A DNA stretch of 59,258 nt from JAVJSU01 sp040219275 (GCA_040219275.1 JAVJSU010000045.1:1-59258); one strand, 5' to 3'. Positions 26,451 through 36,284 are shown, counted from the stretch's first letter. The notes: a model not told the origin generated them from the letters alone. Numbers and translations are program-made.

Positions 26451-26795
26451 ATGAATAGTAAACAGAACTATCCAGAAAATAACGTAACAAATCCGAGTCC
26501 AATTTTTACAAAATCATTGAACGAAGATTACAATCGGGAAATGGATTGGCTGTGGGTGGCAACGAAAGTTACAAAGATTGACGAACAGGTGTATTGTTTG
26601 CGCCGTGCGTTATATATCAGCCCGAACAGTCATCGCGTGCGCTATGCCATGCAAGACCTTCTGCGGGAAAGTCAGCGCAGGGCAAGATTGGCACGCACGG
26701 ACAAACCCCTTTTCCGGCGCTTGATGGACTATTTCACTACGAAAAGTTTTTCGCAGAATGCACCCACCTATGGGAAAGTTGATCTTGTCAATTAA
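26451..26795 (+). CDS. Small helical protein with TPR-like core, unknown
   Basis: The protein has 114 residues. The middle (DWLWVATKVTKIDEQVYCLRR followed by ALYISPNSHRVRYAM) resembles a single TPR-like helix pair of a type frequent in Chloroflexota proteins. The rest is polar. It has a clear terminator 32 bp downstream, which supports expression. No signal peptide. Function unknown. Confidence 0.7.
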   Translation: MNSKQNYPENNVTNPSPIFTKSLNEDYNREMDWLWVATKVTKIDEQVYCLRRALYISPNSHRVRYAMQDLLRESQRRARLARTDKPLFRRLMDYFTTKSFSQNAPTYGKVDLVN

Positions 26796-26826
26796 GAAGC
26801 AAGTCATCAATTTGGTTGCTCATTTT

Positions 26827-26867
26827 TTAGCCAATGGATCCGGTTACGCCATTGGCTAATTTTTTTT
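26827..26867 (+). terminator. Rho-independent terminator
   Basis: An 11-bp perfect stem (ttagccaatgg/ccattggctaa) with an 11-nt loop is followed by eight Ts, after the small TPR-like gene. Confidence 0.9.
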
Positions 26868-26945
26868 GCTCTATAGACCTTTCATGACACCTTATTATGC
26901 TTTATAATCTTTAAATATTATCCGATTACCCGATGAGGTGCGCCT

Positions 26946-27035
26946 ATGAAAGTCTGCGCCATGCTATTTCCGCGTTATCAGGCGCGGCGTGTCGTGAAGA
27001 ACGACCTACCCTTAGCTGGCTTAACTAAGTGCTGA
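26946..27035 (+). pseudogene. Possible 5' fragment of a Y-family DNA polymerase (ImuB-like) gene
   Basis: A 29-codon ORF, MKVCAMLFPRYQARRVVKND and then LPLAGL, follows a good gaggtg ribosome site. It resembles the N-terminal start of Y-family/ImuB proteins, which begin with a hydrophobic strand and an 'xPLxGxP' turn. It stops where repeat DNA begins (27037 onwards, agcaatgagcaatgag), and no further coding part follows. It could also be a genuine small protein. Low certainty. Confidence 0.3.
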
Positions 27036-27205
27036 GTAAAAAGCAATGAGCAATGAGTTAGATAGTTTCCACTGAGCTTGTTTGCAAATAACCGCGAGAC
27101 ATAAAGTGACTTGTCGATTATGGTTTTCTGTTTACGGACAAGCTGAAACGTTCCTAACACCGCTTTGCACTCGTTGCTTTCAACTCATTGCTTAATGAGA
27201 GTCAG
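27030..27205. repeat. Inverted-repeat segment, possible insertion
   Basis: agcaatgagcaatgagtt at 27042-27060 is matched by inverted aactcattgcttaatgag at 27180-27199. The intervening 120 bp has no gene. It lies immediately after the polymerase-like fragment and before the MFS gene. Confidence 0.4.
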
Positions 27206-27247
27206 CCCCTATTGCTGACTTCTTTAATATGAAAGGTACAACTCACC

Positions 27248-28510
27248 ATGATGGTGATTCATAAATGGGATGCCTACCGCATCTACTTGATCGAACAGTT
27301 TCTGTTTTCGTTTACGCTGGCGCTCTGCTGGACGCTGGCGATGGTTTTCATGATCCGCGAGGCAGGCTTAGACCCGTTACAGTTGGTGCTGGTCGGCACG
27401 GCGCTGGAAATTTCGGCGTTCACGTTTGAAGTGCCAACGGGCGTGGTCGCTGATGTGTATAGTCGCCGTTTGTCGGTGATTTTAGGCTATGTGTTGCTCG
27501 GCGCGGGCTTTTTGCTGATGGGCTTGTTTCCGGTATTTGGCGTGATGCTCGTTTCACAGGTCATTGCTGGCATCGGTTATACGTTCGTGAGCGGGGCGGG
27601 TTCTGCGTGGCTGGCGGATGAAATCGGCGAGGCGCGGGCGGGCAAAGCCTATCTGCGTGGCTCACAAATGGGGAGCATCGGCGGGATTTTCGGGATCATC
27701 ATGAGCGTGACGCTTGGGATGGGGGCGCTATCATTCCCGATTATCGCAGGCTCGGTGAGTCTGATGATGGGTGGTGTTTTTCTGGCGCTATTCATGCCAG
27801 AAAACGGATTCACGCCGACTCCGAAAGCCGAACGAGAGACTTTTAAGGCGATGTTCTCCACGTTTGGCGCGGGCGTTGCTACCGTTCGCCGCCGTCCGGT
27901 ATTGCTGACTTTGCTGGGCGCGATTTTCGTGTTCGGCGCGTTCAGCGAGGGTTTTGATCGTCTATGGACATTCCATCTGGAGACGAATTTCACCCTGCCG
28001 TTGCTTGGCGAATTCGACCCGATCATCTGGTATGGCATCATCGGCATCGTGTCCAGCATTATCGGCATGGGCTTTACAGAAGTCGTCCGGCGCAGACTCA
28101 ACACGGAGAATCAGCCGTCGATTGCGCGTGCTCTGCTGGTCATCAATAGCGGGATCATCGTCTCGGTGGTGATTTTCGCGCTGGTCGGGCAATTTGCGAT
28201 TGCAATGCTGGCATTCTGGATATTGGGCGCGTTACGCGGCGTGAATTACCCGCTCCAAACCGCATGGATCAATCAGGGACTTGACCCGAAAATCCGTGCA
28301 ACCGTCCTCAGCATCACCGCACAGGCAGATGCCATCGGGCAGATCGCGGGTGGTCCGGGGATCGGCTTCATCGGGCGGCAATTCGGCGTGCGGACGGCGC
28401 TGGCAATGGGCGGGTTGATTCTGTCCCCCGTGCTTCTACTGTATCCACGTAGCATCCGGCAATCTCATGCAGAAATTGATGCGCGGATTGATCCGGTTGT
28501 GCCGATTTAA
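27248..28510 (+). CDS. MFS efflux-type transporter
   Basis: The protein has 420 residues with about 12 hydrophobic helices. The loop 2-3 signature is seen as GVVADVYSRRLSVILG (about 72-87), and a motif-C-like GxxxGPxxG arrangement lies near residue 128-150. A late EGFDRLWTFHLE-type segment and RGVNYPLQTAWINQGLDP fit drug-efflux-like MFS proteins. Proton-coupled export of a small molecule is expected; the substrate is unknown. The start is ATG 27248 or 27251, with aaagg upstream. Confidence 0.88.
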   Translation: MMVIHKWDAYRIYLIEQFLFSFTLALCWTLAMVFMIREAGLDPLQLVLVGTALEISAFTFEVPTGVVADVYSRRLSVILGYVLLGAGFLLMGLFPVFGVMLVSQVIAGIGYTFVSGAGSAWLADEIGEARAGKAYLRGSQMGSIGGIFGIIMSVTLGMGALSFPIIAGSVSLMMGGVFLALFMPENGFTPTPKAERETFKAMFSTFGAGVATVRRRPVLLTLLGAIFVFGAFSEGFDRLWTFHLETNFTLPLLGEFDPIIWYGIIGIVSSIIGMGFTEVVRRRLNTENQPSIARALLVINSGIIVSVVIFALVGQFAIAMLAFWILGALRGVNYPLQTAWINQGLDPKIRATVLSITAQADAIGQIAGGPGIGFIGRQFGVRTALAMGGLILSPVLLLYPRSIRQSHAEIDARIDPVVPI

Positions 28511-28556
28511 ACGCCGCTGATTTGACCTAAATTTTGTAGAAACCCTTCTCAAATTC

Positions 28557-28589
28557 AGTAGGGGCGCAACACACTTTTGCGCCCCTACT
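28557..28589. repeat. Perfect 12-bp palindromic stem
   Basis: agtaggggcgca and tgcgcccctact with a 9-nt loop. It is not followed by a T run, so it is more likely a dispersed palindrome than a terminator for the MFS gene. A related 'aggggcgacctg' motif occurs near 25152. Confidence 0.5.
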
Positions 28590-28796
28590 CCCCTCTCAAA
28601 TATTTGTTTCAGTCCACTATTATGCTTTTCGTATTTCGAGGCGCGTTATAGCGCACCCAAATTTTACGTAAAAGTGGTCAAAATCCCTAATTCCAGCATG
28701 TGCGATTTTGAGGGACGGGTTACAATAGGGGATGCTAACATTTACGATTTTCAGAAACACCACAACATTACCCTATAACGAGGCAAGAATACACGC

Positions 28797-31700
28797 GTGA
28801 GTTCTCATAATGACGATCCCAAAATCATCGGCAATCGCTATGAAATCCTCAACCGCATCGGCAGTGGTGGTCTTGGCACGGTCTATCGAGTACGGGATCG
28901 TGTGGATGGGCAAATTGTCGCGCTTAAACGGGTGACGGAAGTTAGCGGGTCGCTGTTTGACATCACACAGGGGAAAACCAGCGATATTCGCATGTCGTTG
29001 GCGCGGGAGTTTAAAACCCTCGCATCATTGCACCATCCCAACATCATCAACGTGCTGGATTACGGCTTTGATGTCGACGAAGATGCCCAGATTCGCCTGC
29101 CGTATTACACGATGGAACTTCTGGACGACGCAAAAACGCTCACCCATGCGGGCTTCGGGCAACCGCTCAAGACGCAGATGACCTTACTCATTCAACTGTT
29201 GCAGGCGCTCAGTTATTTGTATCGGCGCGGCATCCTGCATCGTGATCTTAAACCGGCGAATGTGCTCGTCGTGAGCAATCCCGATAGCGACGAACTCACC
29301 GTCAAAGTGTTGGATTTTAGCCTCGCTACCCTACTAAGCAAGCGCGCCACCGACACCGATCCCGATATCGCCGCTGGCACACTGGCGTATATGCCACCGG
29401 AAGTGTTGCAGGGGACGGAGATCGGGATTCCATCCGACCTGTACGCCGTCGGGGTGATGGCGTATGAAATGCTGACGGGTAAGCATCCCTATGATACGAC
29501 GAATATCACCCGCTTAATCCAGAGCATCATTTCCGACGATGTTGATGTTTCCCGGATTGATGCCGAAGCCGCGCTCCAAAATGTCATCGGCTGTCTGTTG
29601 GATAAAGAAAGTAGCGCACGCTATCAATCCGCAGAAGCCGTTATGAGTGATATTCGCATCGCCATCGGTGCGGATACCGCGGTGCAAACGCAGGAAATCA
29701 AACGCGCTTATTTGGAGGCGGCGGATTTCATCGGGCGGGATCGTGAAGTGTCCAAATTCATGTCCGAGCTGTATCGTGCCATTGGGCAGAAAACCGGCTC
29801 CGCATGGCTGATTGGCGGGGAAAGTGGCGTGGGGAAATCACGCTTGATGGAAGAATTGCGGGCGATAGCGCTGGTTAATGGCGTGATGGTGCTTCGCGGG
29901 CAATCCGTCAGTGATGGCAATCTGCTTTACGGCGCATGGACGGACATCCTCAAGCGCCTTGTGCTTTTAACGCGCATCACTGACGACGAAGCCGCCATTT
30001 TGAAGCCCATTATCCCCGAAATTGATGGCTTGATCGGGCATGATCTCCCTAAAGCGGAAGTCGTTGATCCGCAGGCGACACAAATCAGACTGCTAAACAC
30101 GGTGGAAACGTTGTTCGTGAAGGTGCTCAAATCCACCGAACAACCCATCATGCTCATTCTGGAAGATTTACACTGGGCAGAAAGCGCCACCCTGCGCCTG
30201 ACAGAACACCTGTCCGCGGCGCTCAAAAATCAGCCTGTCGTGATTTTCGGGACGTATCGCAATGATAGTAAGCCGGAACTCCACAAAGAGTTGCCGTCGA
30301 TGCAACGCGATACCTTAGGGCGTTTGCAAGAAGCCGACATGATCGAACTCACGGTGAGCATCATCGGTGATAACGGGCGCACGCCGGGGGTCGCTGATCT
30401 CATTAAGCGCGAGACGGGCGGGAATGTTTATTTCATGATCGAAGTGATCCGCGCTCTTGCGGAAGAACTCGGTGATTTTGACGAAATTGGCGCGATGACC
30501 CTACCGCAAAGTGTGTTCGCTGAAGGCATCGGGCAGATCATCCGTCGCCGTCTGGAGTCTGTGCCACACTGGGCGCGTGATTTGTTGCGCCTCTCAGCGG
30601 TGATCGGACGGCAGATTGACCTTGACCTGCTCCGCCACATCGTCCCGGATGCCGACCTCGATAAATGGGTGACGATCTGTGTCGATTGCATGGTGATTAA
30701 TGCCGACGACTCCGGCTCTAAAGATCATCGCTGGCGTTTCGCACATGATAAATTACGTGAAGCCCTGCTGGAAGAACTGACTCCGGCGCAACGAATCAGC
30801 TTGAATCAGCGCGTGGCGGAAGGCATCGAATCCGCCCATCCCGATACCCGCCTCGTCGCGCCCCGTCTCGCCTATCATTGGGGGCAGGCGGGCGATCCTT
30901 TCCGTGAATTGTTGTATCGCGGGACGGCTGGACAGCAGGCAATCCGTAACAGTGCCAATCAAGAGGCGATCAATCACTTCAGCCGTGCGCTGGAATTGCT
31001 GGAAAGTTTACCCTTACCCGATAAACACGCGCAGGAATTACAGCTTCATCTGGCGTTGGGCGGTGCGGCGATGGTGCTCAAAGGTTATGCCGCGCCGGAA
31101 GTTGAAACTGCGTTCGCCCGTGCACGCATCCTCGCCGAAGACGCGGAAAATCCCGCCATTACCCTTAAAGTGCTTGCCAGTTTGAGCGGCTATTACGTCG
31201 CCCGTGCAGATTTCCACACGGCACAGCAAATCGCGGAAAATATGCTGTCTCTGGCGGAGCGCACCGGCGTGACGATTCATCTGCTGTGGGCGCATCTGGC
31301 ATTGGGACAGGTGCACGGCTTTATGGGGCATTATCAAGTCGCGGCGGATCATCTTGAACAGGTCGTCAACGCCTATGACCCGACCTTACGCAAAGACAAA
31401 ATCAAGCGCAATCCGTTGCAGGATTTTGGCGTGTTCGCAGGTGAATTACTCGCCATGACCTACTGGCAACTCGGATTGCCGGATCAAGCACTCGTGGCGG
31501 CGGAGTATGCGCTCAATGTTGCCCGTGAGCTAGAGCATCCCATTAGCATCGCCTTCGCCCTGCATTGGACGGGCATCATCCATTATTTTCGCGGGGATTA
31601 TGCCACCTGCCTCAGCTTCGCCGAAGATACCATCGCGCTTTCCGATCAGCATGAATTCGCGCTGTTCTCCGCGCTGGGGACGATGTGGCGCGGCATGGCC

Positions 31701-32198
31701 CTCAGCCAGATCGAGCATCGCTTTGATGAGGACATTCTCGCTTTGATGCAACGCGGCTTGAATGCCTGTCAAGAAACGGGCGCGGTCTTCTGCATCCCCT
31801 TCTTTTTGACCAACATCGCCCAGACGCGCATTTACGGCGGTCAGGTGGATGTTGCCCTCAACGAAATGGATGTCGCGCTGAGCATCATCGACAAAACCGA
31901 CGAACGTTGGTCAGAACCGGATATTTATCGGATGCGGGGCGAATTCCTGATTCAGAAGGGCGACTTTCAAAATGCAGAAGCGGATTTGATCCGTGCGCGG
32001 GACATCGCTTTGGAGCGTGGCGGGTTATCGTGGGCGTTACGGGCGGCGATTTCACTGGCGCGTTTATGGGAGTCTCAGGGCAAGGGTGATGCCGGACGTG
32101 AACAACTCCGCACGATTTTCGACCAATTTACGGAAGGGCTGACGACTGCTGATCTACAGATTGCCCGTGATCTGCTTGATTCTGCCGCTATAACATGA
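28797..32198 (+). CDS. Ser/Thr kinase–AAA ATPase–TPR signalling protein (PknK-like), paralog 1, DFG replaced by DFS
   Basis: The protein has 1,133 residues and a GTG start. Kinase domain (about 12-290): Gly loop IGSGGLGTVY (21-30), Lys44 in VALKR, HRD at 148-150, and a metal-binding loop reading D173-F-S instead of DFG. FIGRDREV opens an AAA_16-type ATPase (Walker A GESGVGKSR at 341-349, Walker B LILEDLHW near 452). About 400 C-terminal residues of TPR-like helices follow. No transmembrane helix is visible. This architecture integrates a ligand or partner signal with phosphorylation. It overlaps in design with the protein at 37856. A dehydratase gene follows after 17 bp. Confidence 0.9.
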   Translation: MSSHNDDPKIIGNRYEILNRIGSGGLGTVYRVRDRVDGQIVALKRVTEVSGSLFDITQGKTSDIRMSLAREFKTLASLHHPNIINVLDYGFDVDEDAQIRLPYYTMELLDDAKTLTHAGFGQPLKTQMTLLIQLLQALSYLYRRGILHRDLKPANVLVVSNPDSDELTVKVLDFSLATLLSKRATDTDPDIAAGTLAYMPPEVLQGTEIGIPSDLYAVGVMAYEMLTGKHPYDTTNITRLIQSIISDDVDVSRIDAEAALQNVIGCLLDKESSARYQSAEAVMSDIRIAIGADTAVQTQEIKRAYLEAADFIGRDREVSKFMSELYRAIGQKTGSAWLIGGESGVGKSRLMEELRAIALVNGVMVLRGQSVSDGNLLYGAWTDILKRLVLLTRITDDEAAILKPIIPEIDGLIGHDLPKAEVVDPQATQIRLLNTVETLFVKVLKSTEQPIMLILEDLHWAESATLRLTEHLSAALKNQPVVIFGTYRNDSKPELHKELPSMQRDTLGRLQEADMIELTVSIIGDNGRTPGVADLIKRETGGNVYFMIEVIRALAEELGDFDEIGAMTLPQSVFAEGIGQIIRRRLESVPHWARDLLRLSAVIGRQIDLDLLRHIVPDADLDKWVTICVDCMVINADDSGSKDHRWRFAHDKLREALLEELTPAQRISLNQRVAEGIESAHPDTRLVAPRLAYHWGQAGDPFRELLYRGTAGQQAIRNSANQEAINHFSRALELLESLPLPDKHAQELQLHLALGGAAMVLKGYAAPEVETAFARARILAEDAENPAITLKVLASLSGYYVARADFHTAQQIAENMLSLAERTGVTIHLLWAHLALGQVHGFMGHYQVAADHLEQVVNAYDPTLRKDKIKRNPLQDFGVFAGELLAMTYWQLGLPDQALVAAEYALNVARELEHPISIAFALHWTGIIHYFRGDYATCLSFAEDTIALSDQHEFALFSALGTMWRGMALSQIEHRFDEDILALMQRGLNACQETGAVFCIPFFLTNIAQTRIYGGQVDVALNEMDVALSIIDKTDERWSEPDIYRMRGEFLIQKGDFQNAEADLIRARDIALERGGLSWALRAAISLARLWESQGKGDAGREQLRTIFDQFTEGLTTADLQIARDLLDSAAIT

Positions 32199-32215
32199 AA
32201 GGCTAATGTGCCTCA

Positions 32216-33154
32216 ATGGTTACTTTAGATGATATTCAACTGGCACAGGCACGCCTGAAGCCTTATTTACACCCCACACCACTCGAACCCGCGCCCGAAC
32301 TCGGCGAGGATGTGTGGCTGAAACTGGAAAACGCCAACCTGACGCACTCCTTCAAAATTCGCGGGGCGATTAATGCCGTACTCTCGCTGGATGAATCCGC
32401 ACGCACACGGGGTCTGGTCGCGGCTTCGTCCGGCAATCACGCGCAGGGACTCGCTTATGCGGCATTTCGTACCGGCGCGACGGCGAAAATTTATATGCCC
32501 GCCCACACCCCGCAACGTAAGGTCAAAGGCGTGCGTAAATATGGCGCAGAGCCAATTTTGTTCGGCGACAATTACGATCAAGCCGAAGCAGAAGCCCGCC
32601 GTGTTGAGCGCGAAGCAGGGCTAACCTTCATCTCTCCGTATAATGATGCGCGGGTAATCGCTGGCGCAGGGACCATCGGGCTGGAAATTGTCGAGCAGTT
32701 GCCCGATGTGGAGCGTGTCGTTGTGTGTGTGAGCGGTGGCGGCTTAATTTCCGGCGTGGCGCTGGCGGTGAAATCACTCAAGCCGGAAGTGGAGGTGATC
32801 GGCGTGAACGCGCAATCCGCACCGTCGATGTACAACCTTTTCTACAAAACCGACTTGCCGGAAGTCTGGGAAACCTATGCAGAAGCCCTCTCCGGTGACA
32901 TCGAAGCTGGATCAATCACCCGCGAATTAACGCTCCATTATGTCGATAAAATCGTGCTCGTCAGCGAAACCCAAATCGCCGATGCCATGCGCTGGATGGT
33001 GGATTCGCAGGGCTGGCTGGTCGAAGGGGGCGGCGCTGTGGGCGTGGCGGCGATGCTCGGCGGGATCATTGCTGATGATGGACGCAAAACGGCGGTGGTC
33101 GTCAGCGGTGGCAATGTGGATGGCGATTTGCTCCGGCGCGTGTTGATGGGTTAG
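32216..33154 (+). CDS. PLP-dependent threonine/serine dehydratase (no ACT domain)
   Basis: The protein has 312 residues. Fold-type II PLP enzyme: the cofactor Lys is in LTHSFKIRGA (about 48), the substrate loop is SSGNHAQG (about 72-79), and the phosphate-binding glycines are SGGGLISG (about 168-175). It lacks the C-terminal regulatory ACT domain of biosynthetic IlvA, so it resembles catabolic TdcB or serine racemase-like enzymes. It deaminates Thr/Ser to 2-oxo acids. It sits 17 bp after the kinase gene, so the two are probably one transcript. Confidence 0.9.
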   Translation: MVTLDDIQLAQARLKPYLHPTPLEPAPELGEDVWLKLENANLTHSFKIRGAINAVLSLDESARTRGLVAASSGNHAQGLAYAAFRTGATAKIYMPAHTPQRKVKGVRKYGAEPILFGDNYDQAEAEARRVEREAGLTFISPYNDARVIAGAGTIGLEIVEQLPDVERVVVCVSGGGLISGVALAVKSLKPEVEVIGVNAQSAPSMYNLFYKTDLPEVWETYAEALSGDIEAGSITRELTLHYVDKIVLVSETQIADAMRWMVDSQGWLVEGGGAVGVAAMLGGIIADDGRKTAVVVSGGNVDGDLLRRVLMG

Positions 33155-33193
33155 CTGTGTTGATAAATCGTACAAAATCTACTGGAAATTCAT

Positions 33194-34027
33194 ATGATGA
33201 TTGAGTTGCACTCACACACGCATTATTCCGATGGACGCGCCACACCGGAAGCGTTGGTGAAGCACGCGGCACAAATCGGCATAAAGACTCTCGCCATAAC
33301 CGACCATGACAATATTCGTGGCAATCAGGAAGCGCAACCGTTTGCCGAGCAAGCAGGCATTGAACTGATCCCCGCCGTTGAATTAACCACCCACTGGAAT
33401 GATTTAGTGGATGTTGACGTGTTGGCGTACTTCGTCGATTTTACTAACGCGAATTTTCAGGCGATGATCACAGATGCCCTAAACGATCATCGCCAACGCA
33501 TGACCCTTTGTTGTGAAGTTGTTACACGCAATGGTTATCCAGTCAGCTATGATGAGATTGAGTTAAGCAATCCACGTTATGTAGGTGCGGTGCATTTAAG
33601 CAATCAGCTCTATCAGGTCAAAGGCGTTATTCCAGATTTTGCGACAGGGGTTGCCATTTTTAGAGCGGCATGGTCGGAGGTAAGACGCGGTGTGCTCTCC
33701 ATTGAAGATGCAATCCAGACAGTGAATTCATCGGGTGGTGTGGCGGTCTTGGCGCATCCTGTCCGCGTCCGTGCGGACTGGCTCACTGCTGAGGAAATCA
33801 AACCGCTTGTGGATATGGGGCTTGGTGGCATTGAGGTATATCATCCATCTGCTAACAAAGAAGCCAATGCCTATTTTAAGCAGATCGCGGAGGCGTTTGA
33901 TCTTGTGACAACGGGTGGCTCCGATGAACATGGCTATCCTGATGGCTTTCCTCGCTTAGGAACACAACCTATCACCCCACAAATTGTTGAGGCATTACGA
34001 CAACGCGCAAATAATCCACACATCTGA
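33194..34027 (+). CDS. PHP-domain phosphoesterase (RNase AM/YciV-like)
   Basis: The protein has 277 residues. PHP metal sites are all visible: HSHTHYSDG (6-14), ITDHDN (about 36-41), the Glu of VELTTHW (about 60), LAHPVR (about 190) and GGSDEHG (about 240). Relatives are YciV/RNase AM-type nucleases and 3',5'-nucleotide bisphosphate phosphatases. Which activity applies is not decided. It starts 39 bp after the dehydratase gene and is probably co-transcribed. Confidence 0.9.
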   Translation: MMIELHSHTHYSDGRATPEALVKHAAQIGIKTLAITDHDNIRGNQEAQPFAEQAGIELIPAVELTTHWNDLVDVDVLAYFVDFTNANFQAMITDALNDHRQRMTLCCEVVTRNGYPVSYDEIELSNPRYVGAVHLSNQLYQVKGVIPDFATGVAIFRAAWSEVRRGVLSIEDAIQTVNSSGGVAVLAHPVRVRADWLTAEEIKPLVDMGLGGIEVYHPSANKEANAYFKQIAEAFDLVTTGGSDEHGYPDGFPRLGTQPITPQIVEALRQRANNPHI

Positions 34028-34125
34028 AACAAGTCGCCTCTTTTTCGCGTATAATGAGAGACGATGTAACTCGATTGGCTATGTTAAGATAGTGAGCGGG
34101 ATGCACGGGCAGGATGGCTTAACCG

Positions 34126-34134
34126 TGCTATAAT
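34126..34134 (+). promoter_or_regulatory. Extended -10 promoter for pspA
   Basis: TGCTATAAT matches an extended -10 (TGnTATAAT), about 50 bp before the pspA ATG. No good -35 box is present, as expected for an extended -10 promoter. Confidence 0.5.
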
Positions 34135-34186
34135 ATCACTATCTCAATTCTTGAATACAGTAGTTGCTAACTGGAGATTTGAACCT

Positions 34187-34879
34187 ATGGCTTCGTTGCT
34201 AGATAAAATCAATACCCTTGTTAACGCCAATTTGCACTCGATTATTGACCGTGCATTAGAATCAAATTCGCTCAAAGTGATGGACGAATATATCCGTCAA
34301 GCGGAAAAGAATCTTGATGCGCTGGAAGATTCGACTGCCACCGTTGGCGGAACAGTCAAGACCCTCAAGCGCAAATATGAAGAATTTGCCGCCGCCGCAG
34401 AAAAGTTAGACCGCGATATTGATACGCTGATCGTCAAAGGGAAGGATGATCTCGCCTCCGCCGCACAGGCAGAACTCAATACCAAACAACAACTCTCGCA
34501 GGATTATTACGAGCAGTGGCAAGATCAAGAAGGTCAGTATCAGGTCATGCTGAATATGCGGTTGAAGCTGGAAAGTCGCCTGACGACCATCAAGCAAGAG
34601 CGTGAACACCTTTCCGATCTGCTTAAACTGGCAGAAGCCAAGAAGGTCACCACCAAGACCATCAAGAGCCTCGACGACATCGCCAAAGTGGGCGATGCAG
34701 AGATGACCAGCATTTCAGAGCAAATCCGCGCTAAGATCGATCAGGAAGACGCGCGTCTTGAAGTTGCGACGCAGAATATCTCTGATCAGATCGAAGATGC
34801 GGTGCGTGGTGGTGAAATTGACCGCCAGCTGGAAGAACGCCGTCAACGTCTGCTCGGTAAATCCGGCGGCGATTCGTAG
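34187..34879 (+). CDS. pspA: PspA/IM30 (Vipp1) family membrane-stress protein
   Basis: From the ATG at 34187 (ggag 10 nt upstream) the protein has 230 residues. It opens with MASLLDKINTLVNANLHSII, the amphipathic membrane-binding helix of the family. Long coiled-coil helices with heptads follow (about 25-190). The family forms oligomeric scaffolds on damaged membranes and maintains the proton gradient. No pspF or pspBC partner is next to it. An extended -10 element lies upstream. Confidence 0.93.
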   Translation: MASLLDKINTLVNANLHSIIDRALESNSLKVMDEYIRQAEKNLDALEDSTATVGGTVKTLKRKYEEFAAAAEKLDRDIDTLIVKGKDDLASAAQAELNTKQQLSQDYYEQWQDQEGQYQVMLNMRLKLESRLTTIKQEREHLSDLLKLAEAKKVTTKTIKSLDDIAKVGDAEMTSISEQIRAKIDQEDARLEVATQNISDQIEDAVRGGEIDRQLEERRQRLLGKSGGDS

Positions 34880-34928
34880 ACGCTGTTTTTACGCACAGGG
34901 TTAAAACAAGGCGCTTTGCACGATTTTA

Positions 34929-35080
34929 CCGCCAATGCCTGAAACCCATTGGCTAAATTGATGATAAAACCCTGCTAAAGCAGGCTAATTTGAGCGAATA
35001 TTTGTGAAAATAGCCTACTTCAGTGGGGTTTTGGAAATACCCTAGCGATGAGGTTTTAGCTCATCGCGGAGAAGTTCGCA
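34929..35080. repeat. Dispersed multi-hairpin repeat R1, copy B (intact)
   Basis: This is the best-preserved copy, with four stems in order: gccaatg/cattggc (34931 on), cctgctaaagcagg (34971 on), cctacttcagtgggg (35014 on) and gcgatgag/ctcatcgc (35045-35067). The last stem differs in sequence from copy A (gcattggg/cccaatgc), yet both arms changed together, so pairing is kept. It lies in the gap between pspA and the converging reductase gene. Confidence 0.75.
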
Positions 35081-35116
35081 AAAAGACCGTTTATGCGTAA
35101 CCTCAGTGACTCATTA

Positions 35117-35148
35117 AGTGGCAGTTTAAATGGTTTTGAACTGCCACT
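35117..35148. repeat. Perfect 10-bp palindromic stem
   Basis: agtggcagtt and aactgccact with a 12-nt loop, between R1 copy B and the reductase gene. No T run is adjacent. It may be a terminator-like end between convergent genes or part of the repeat. Confidence 0.5.
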
Positions 35149-35239
35149 AATAGGGCGTTATCGTAACAACTGCGAAAAAGCATAACGCAGAAACACAAAG
35201 ACCTTCTCTAAAACTTTTCGAGACACTACAACCTCATCG

Positions 35240-36220
35240 CTACACATATCCATGATCGTGATACCAGCCATACGTATCGGCGATGGATTGTCGCATGTCG
35301 ATTTGCGGTGCGCCGAGTTCTGCATGGGCTTTGCGTCCATCAAAATAGACCTTGCGCGCACCCATCTGTGCCTGTGTCGCGTCGATGGGCGTGGGGATGC
35401 CTACCCGCCGTGCGAGCGCAATCAGCTTCGCGCTGAGGGTCGCGGTGAAATCCGGCACGCGCAAAAAGGGCTTTCGCACGCCAACTGCACCCGCGATCAT
35501 GCCGTACCACTCAAGATAGCTATAATTCGCCGTGTTGAGGATGTAACGTTCGCCCGTGCGCCCTTTTTCAGCGGCGGCGAGATGCCAACGGGCGACATCG
35601 CGTACATCCGTCACGCCGATGCCGCCGGAAGTCACCGGAACAAGCACGCCCATCTTTTTGATCTGCGCGATGAATGTGCCGGAAATCATATTCAGATCGC
35701 CCGGACCCATCACCACCGACGGGTTGAGCGTGACCAAATCCTGTCCATTCTCGACGGCTTCGCGCACCACACCTTCCGCCAACACCTTGCTATAGCCATA
35801 GGCAAATTGATCGGGGTGCAGGTTAAAAGCGGTATTCTCATCCGCCAGCAGACCGCCGTCACGGATACCAATGGCTGCGGCGCTACTCGTAAAGACGACC
35901 CGCTGAACGCCCATTTCACGCGATGCTTGCAGGACGCGCCGTGTGCCTTCTACGTTGGCTTCAAACATGAGCGATTTATCCGCCCGCCAATAGTCCGCGA
36001 CGGCGGCGACATGAAACACCCAATCCACGCCCTCGCACGCCCGTTTGAGCGCGTCAAGATCATCCAGCCCACCAATCGCCGACTCATACGTCAAGCCCTC
36101 AAGCGCGTCTAACTTCGACGATTGCCGGTGCAATACGCGGACACTATGCCCCGCATCAATCAATGTGCGGACGATGTGTGAGCCGATGAAGCCTGTCCCG
36201 CCGGTAACAAGGGTGTGCAT
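35240..36220 (-). CDS. Extended SDR NAD(P)-dependent reductase/epimerase (HpnA/DFR-like)
   Basis: The protein has 326 residues. The Rossmann opening LVTGGTGFIGSHIVRTL (4-20), the FTSSAAAIG serine segment (about 108-116), the active-site Tyr/Lys in YGYSK (about 139-143) and LNPSVVMGPGDLN (about 158) define an extended short-chain dehydrogenase. The overall run resembles dihydroflavonol-reductase and HpnA (hopanoid-associated) proteins. No squalene-hopene cyclase gene lies nearby, so a hopanoid role is only a possibility. A dispersed repeat lies on each side. Confidence 0.88.
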   Translation of the reverse strand: MHTLVTGGTGFIGSHIVRTLIDAGHSVRVLHRQSSKLDALEGLTYESAIGGLDDLDALKRACEGVDWVFHVAAVADYWRADKSLMFEANVEGTRRVLQASREMGVQRVVFTSSAAAIGIRDGGLLADENTAFNLHPDQFAYGYSKVLAEGVVREAVENGQDLVTLNPSVVMGPGDLNMISGTFIAQIKKMGVLVPVTSGGIGVTDVRDVARWHLAAAEKGRTGERYILNTANYSYLEWYGMIAGAVGVRKPFLRVPDFTATLSAKLIALARRVGIPTPIDATQAQMGARKVYFDGRKAHAELGAPQIDMRQSIADTYGWYHDHGYV

Positions 36221-36284
36221 AAATGAACCTGAATCCTGTTTAACGTGAAGGTGGGTGAAAATAGTTTTTAGTCGTTAGTTATTG

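Noticed and set aside
28557..28589. Terminator for the MFS gene
   Set aside because: The perfect stem has no T run after it; kept as a palindromic repeat.
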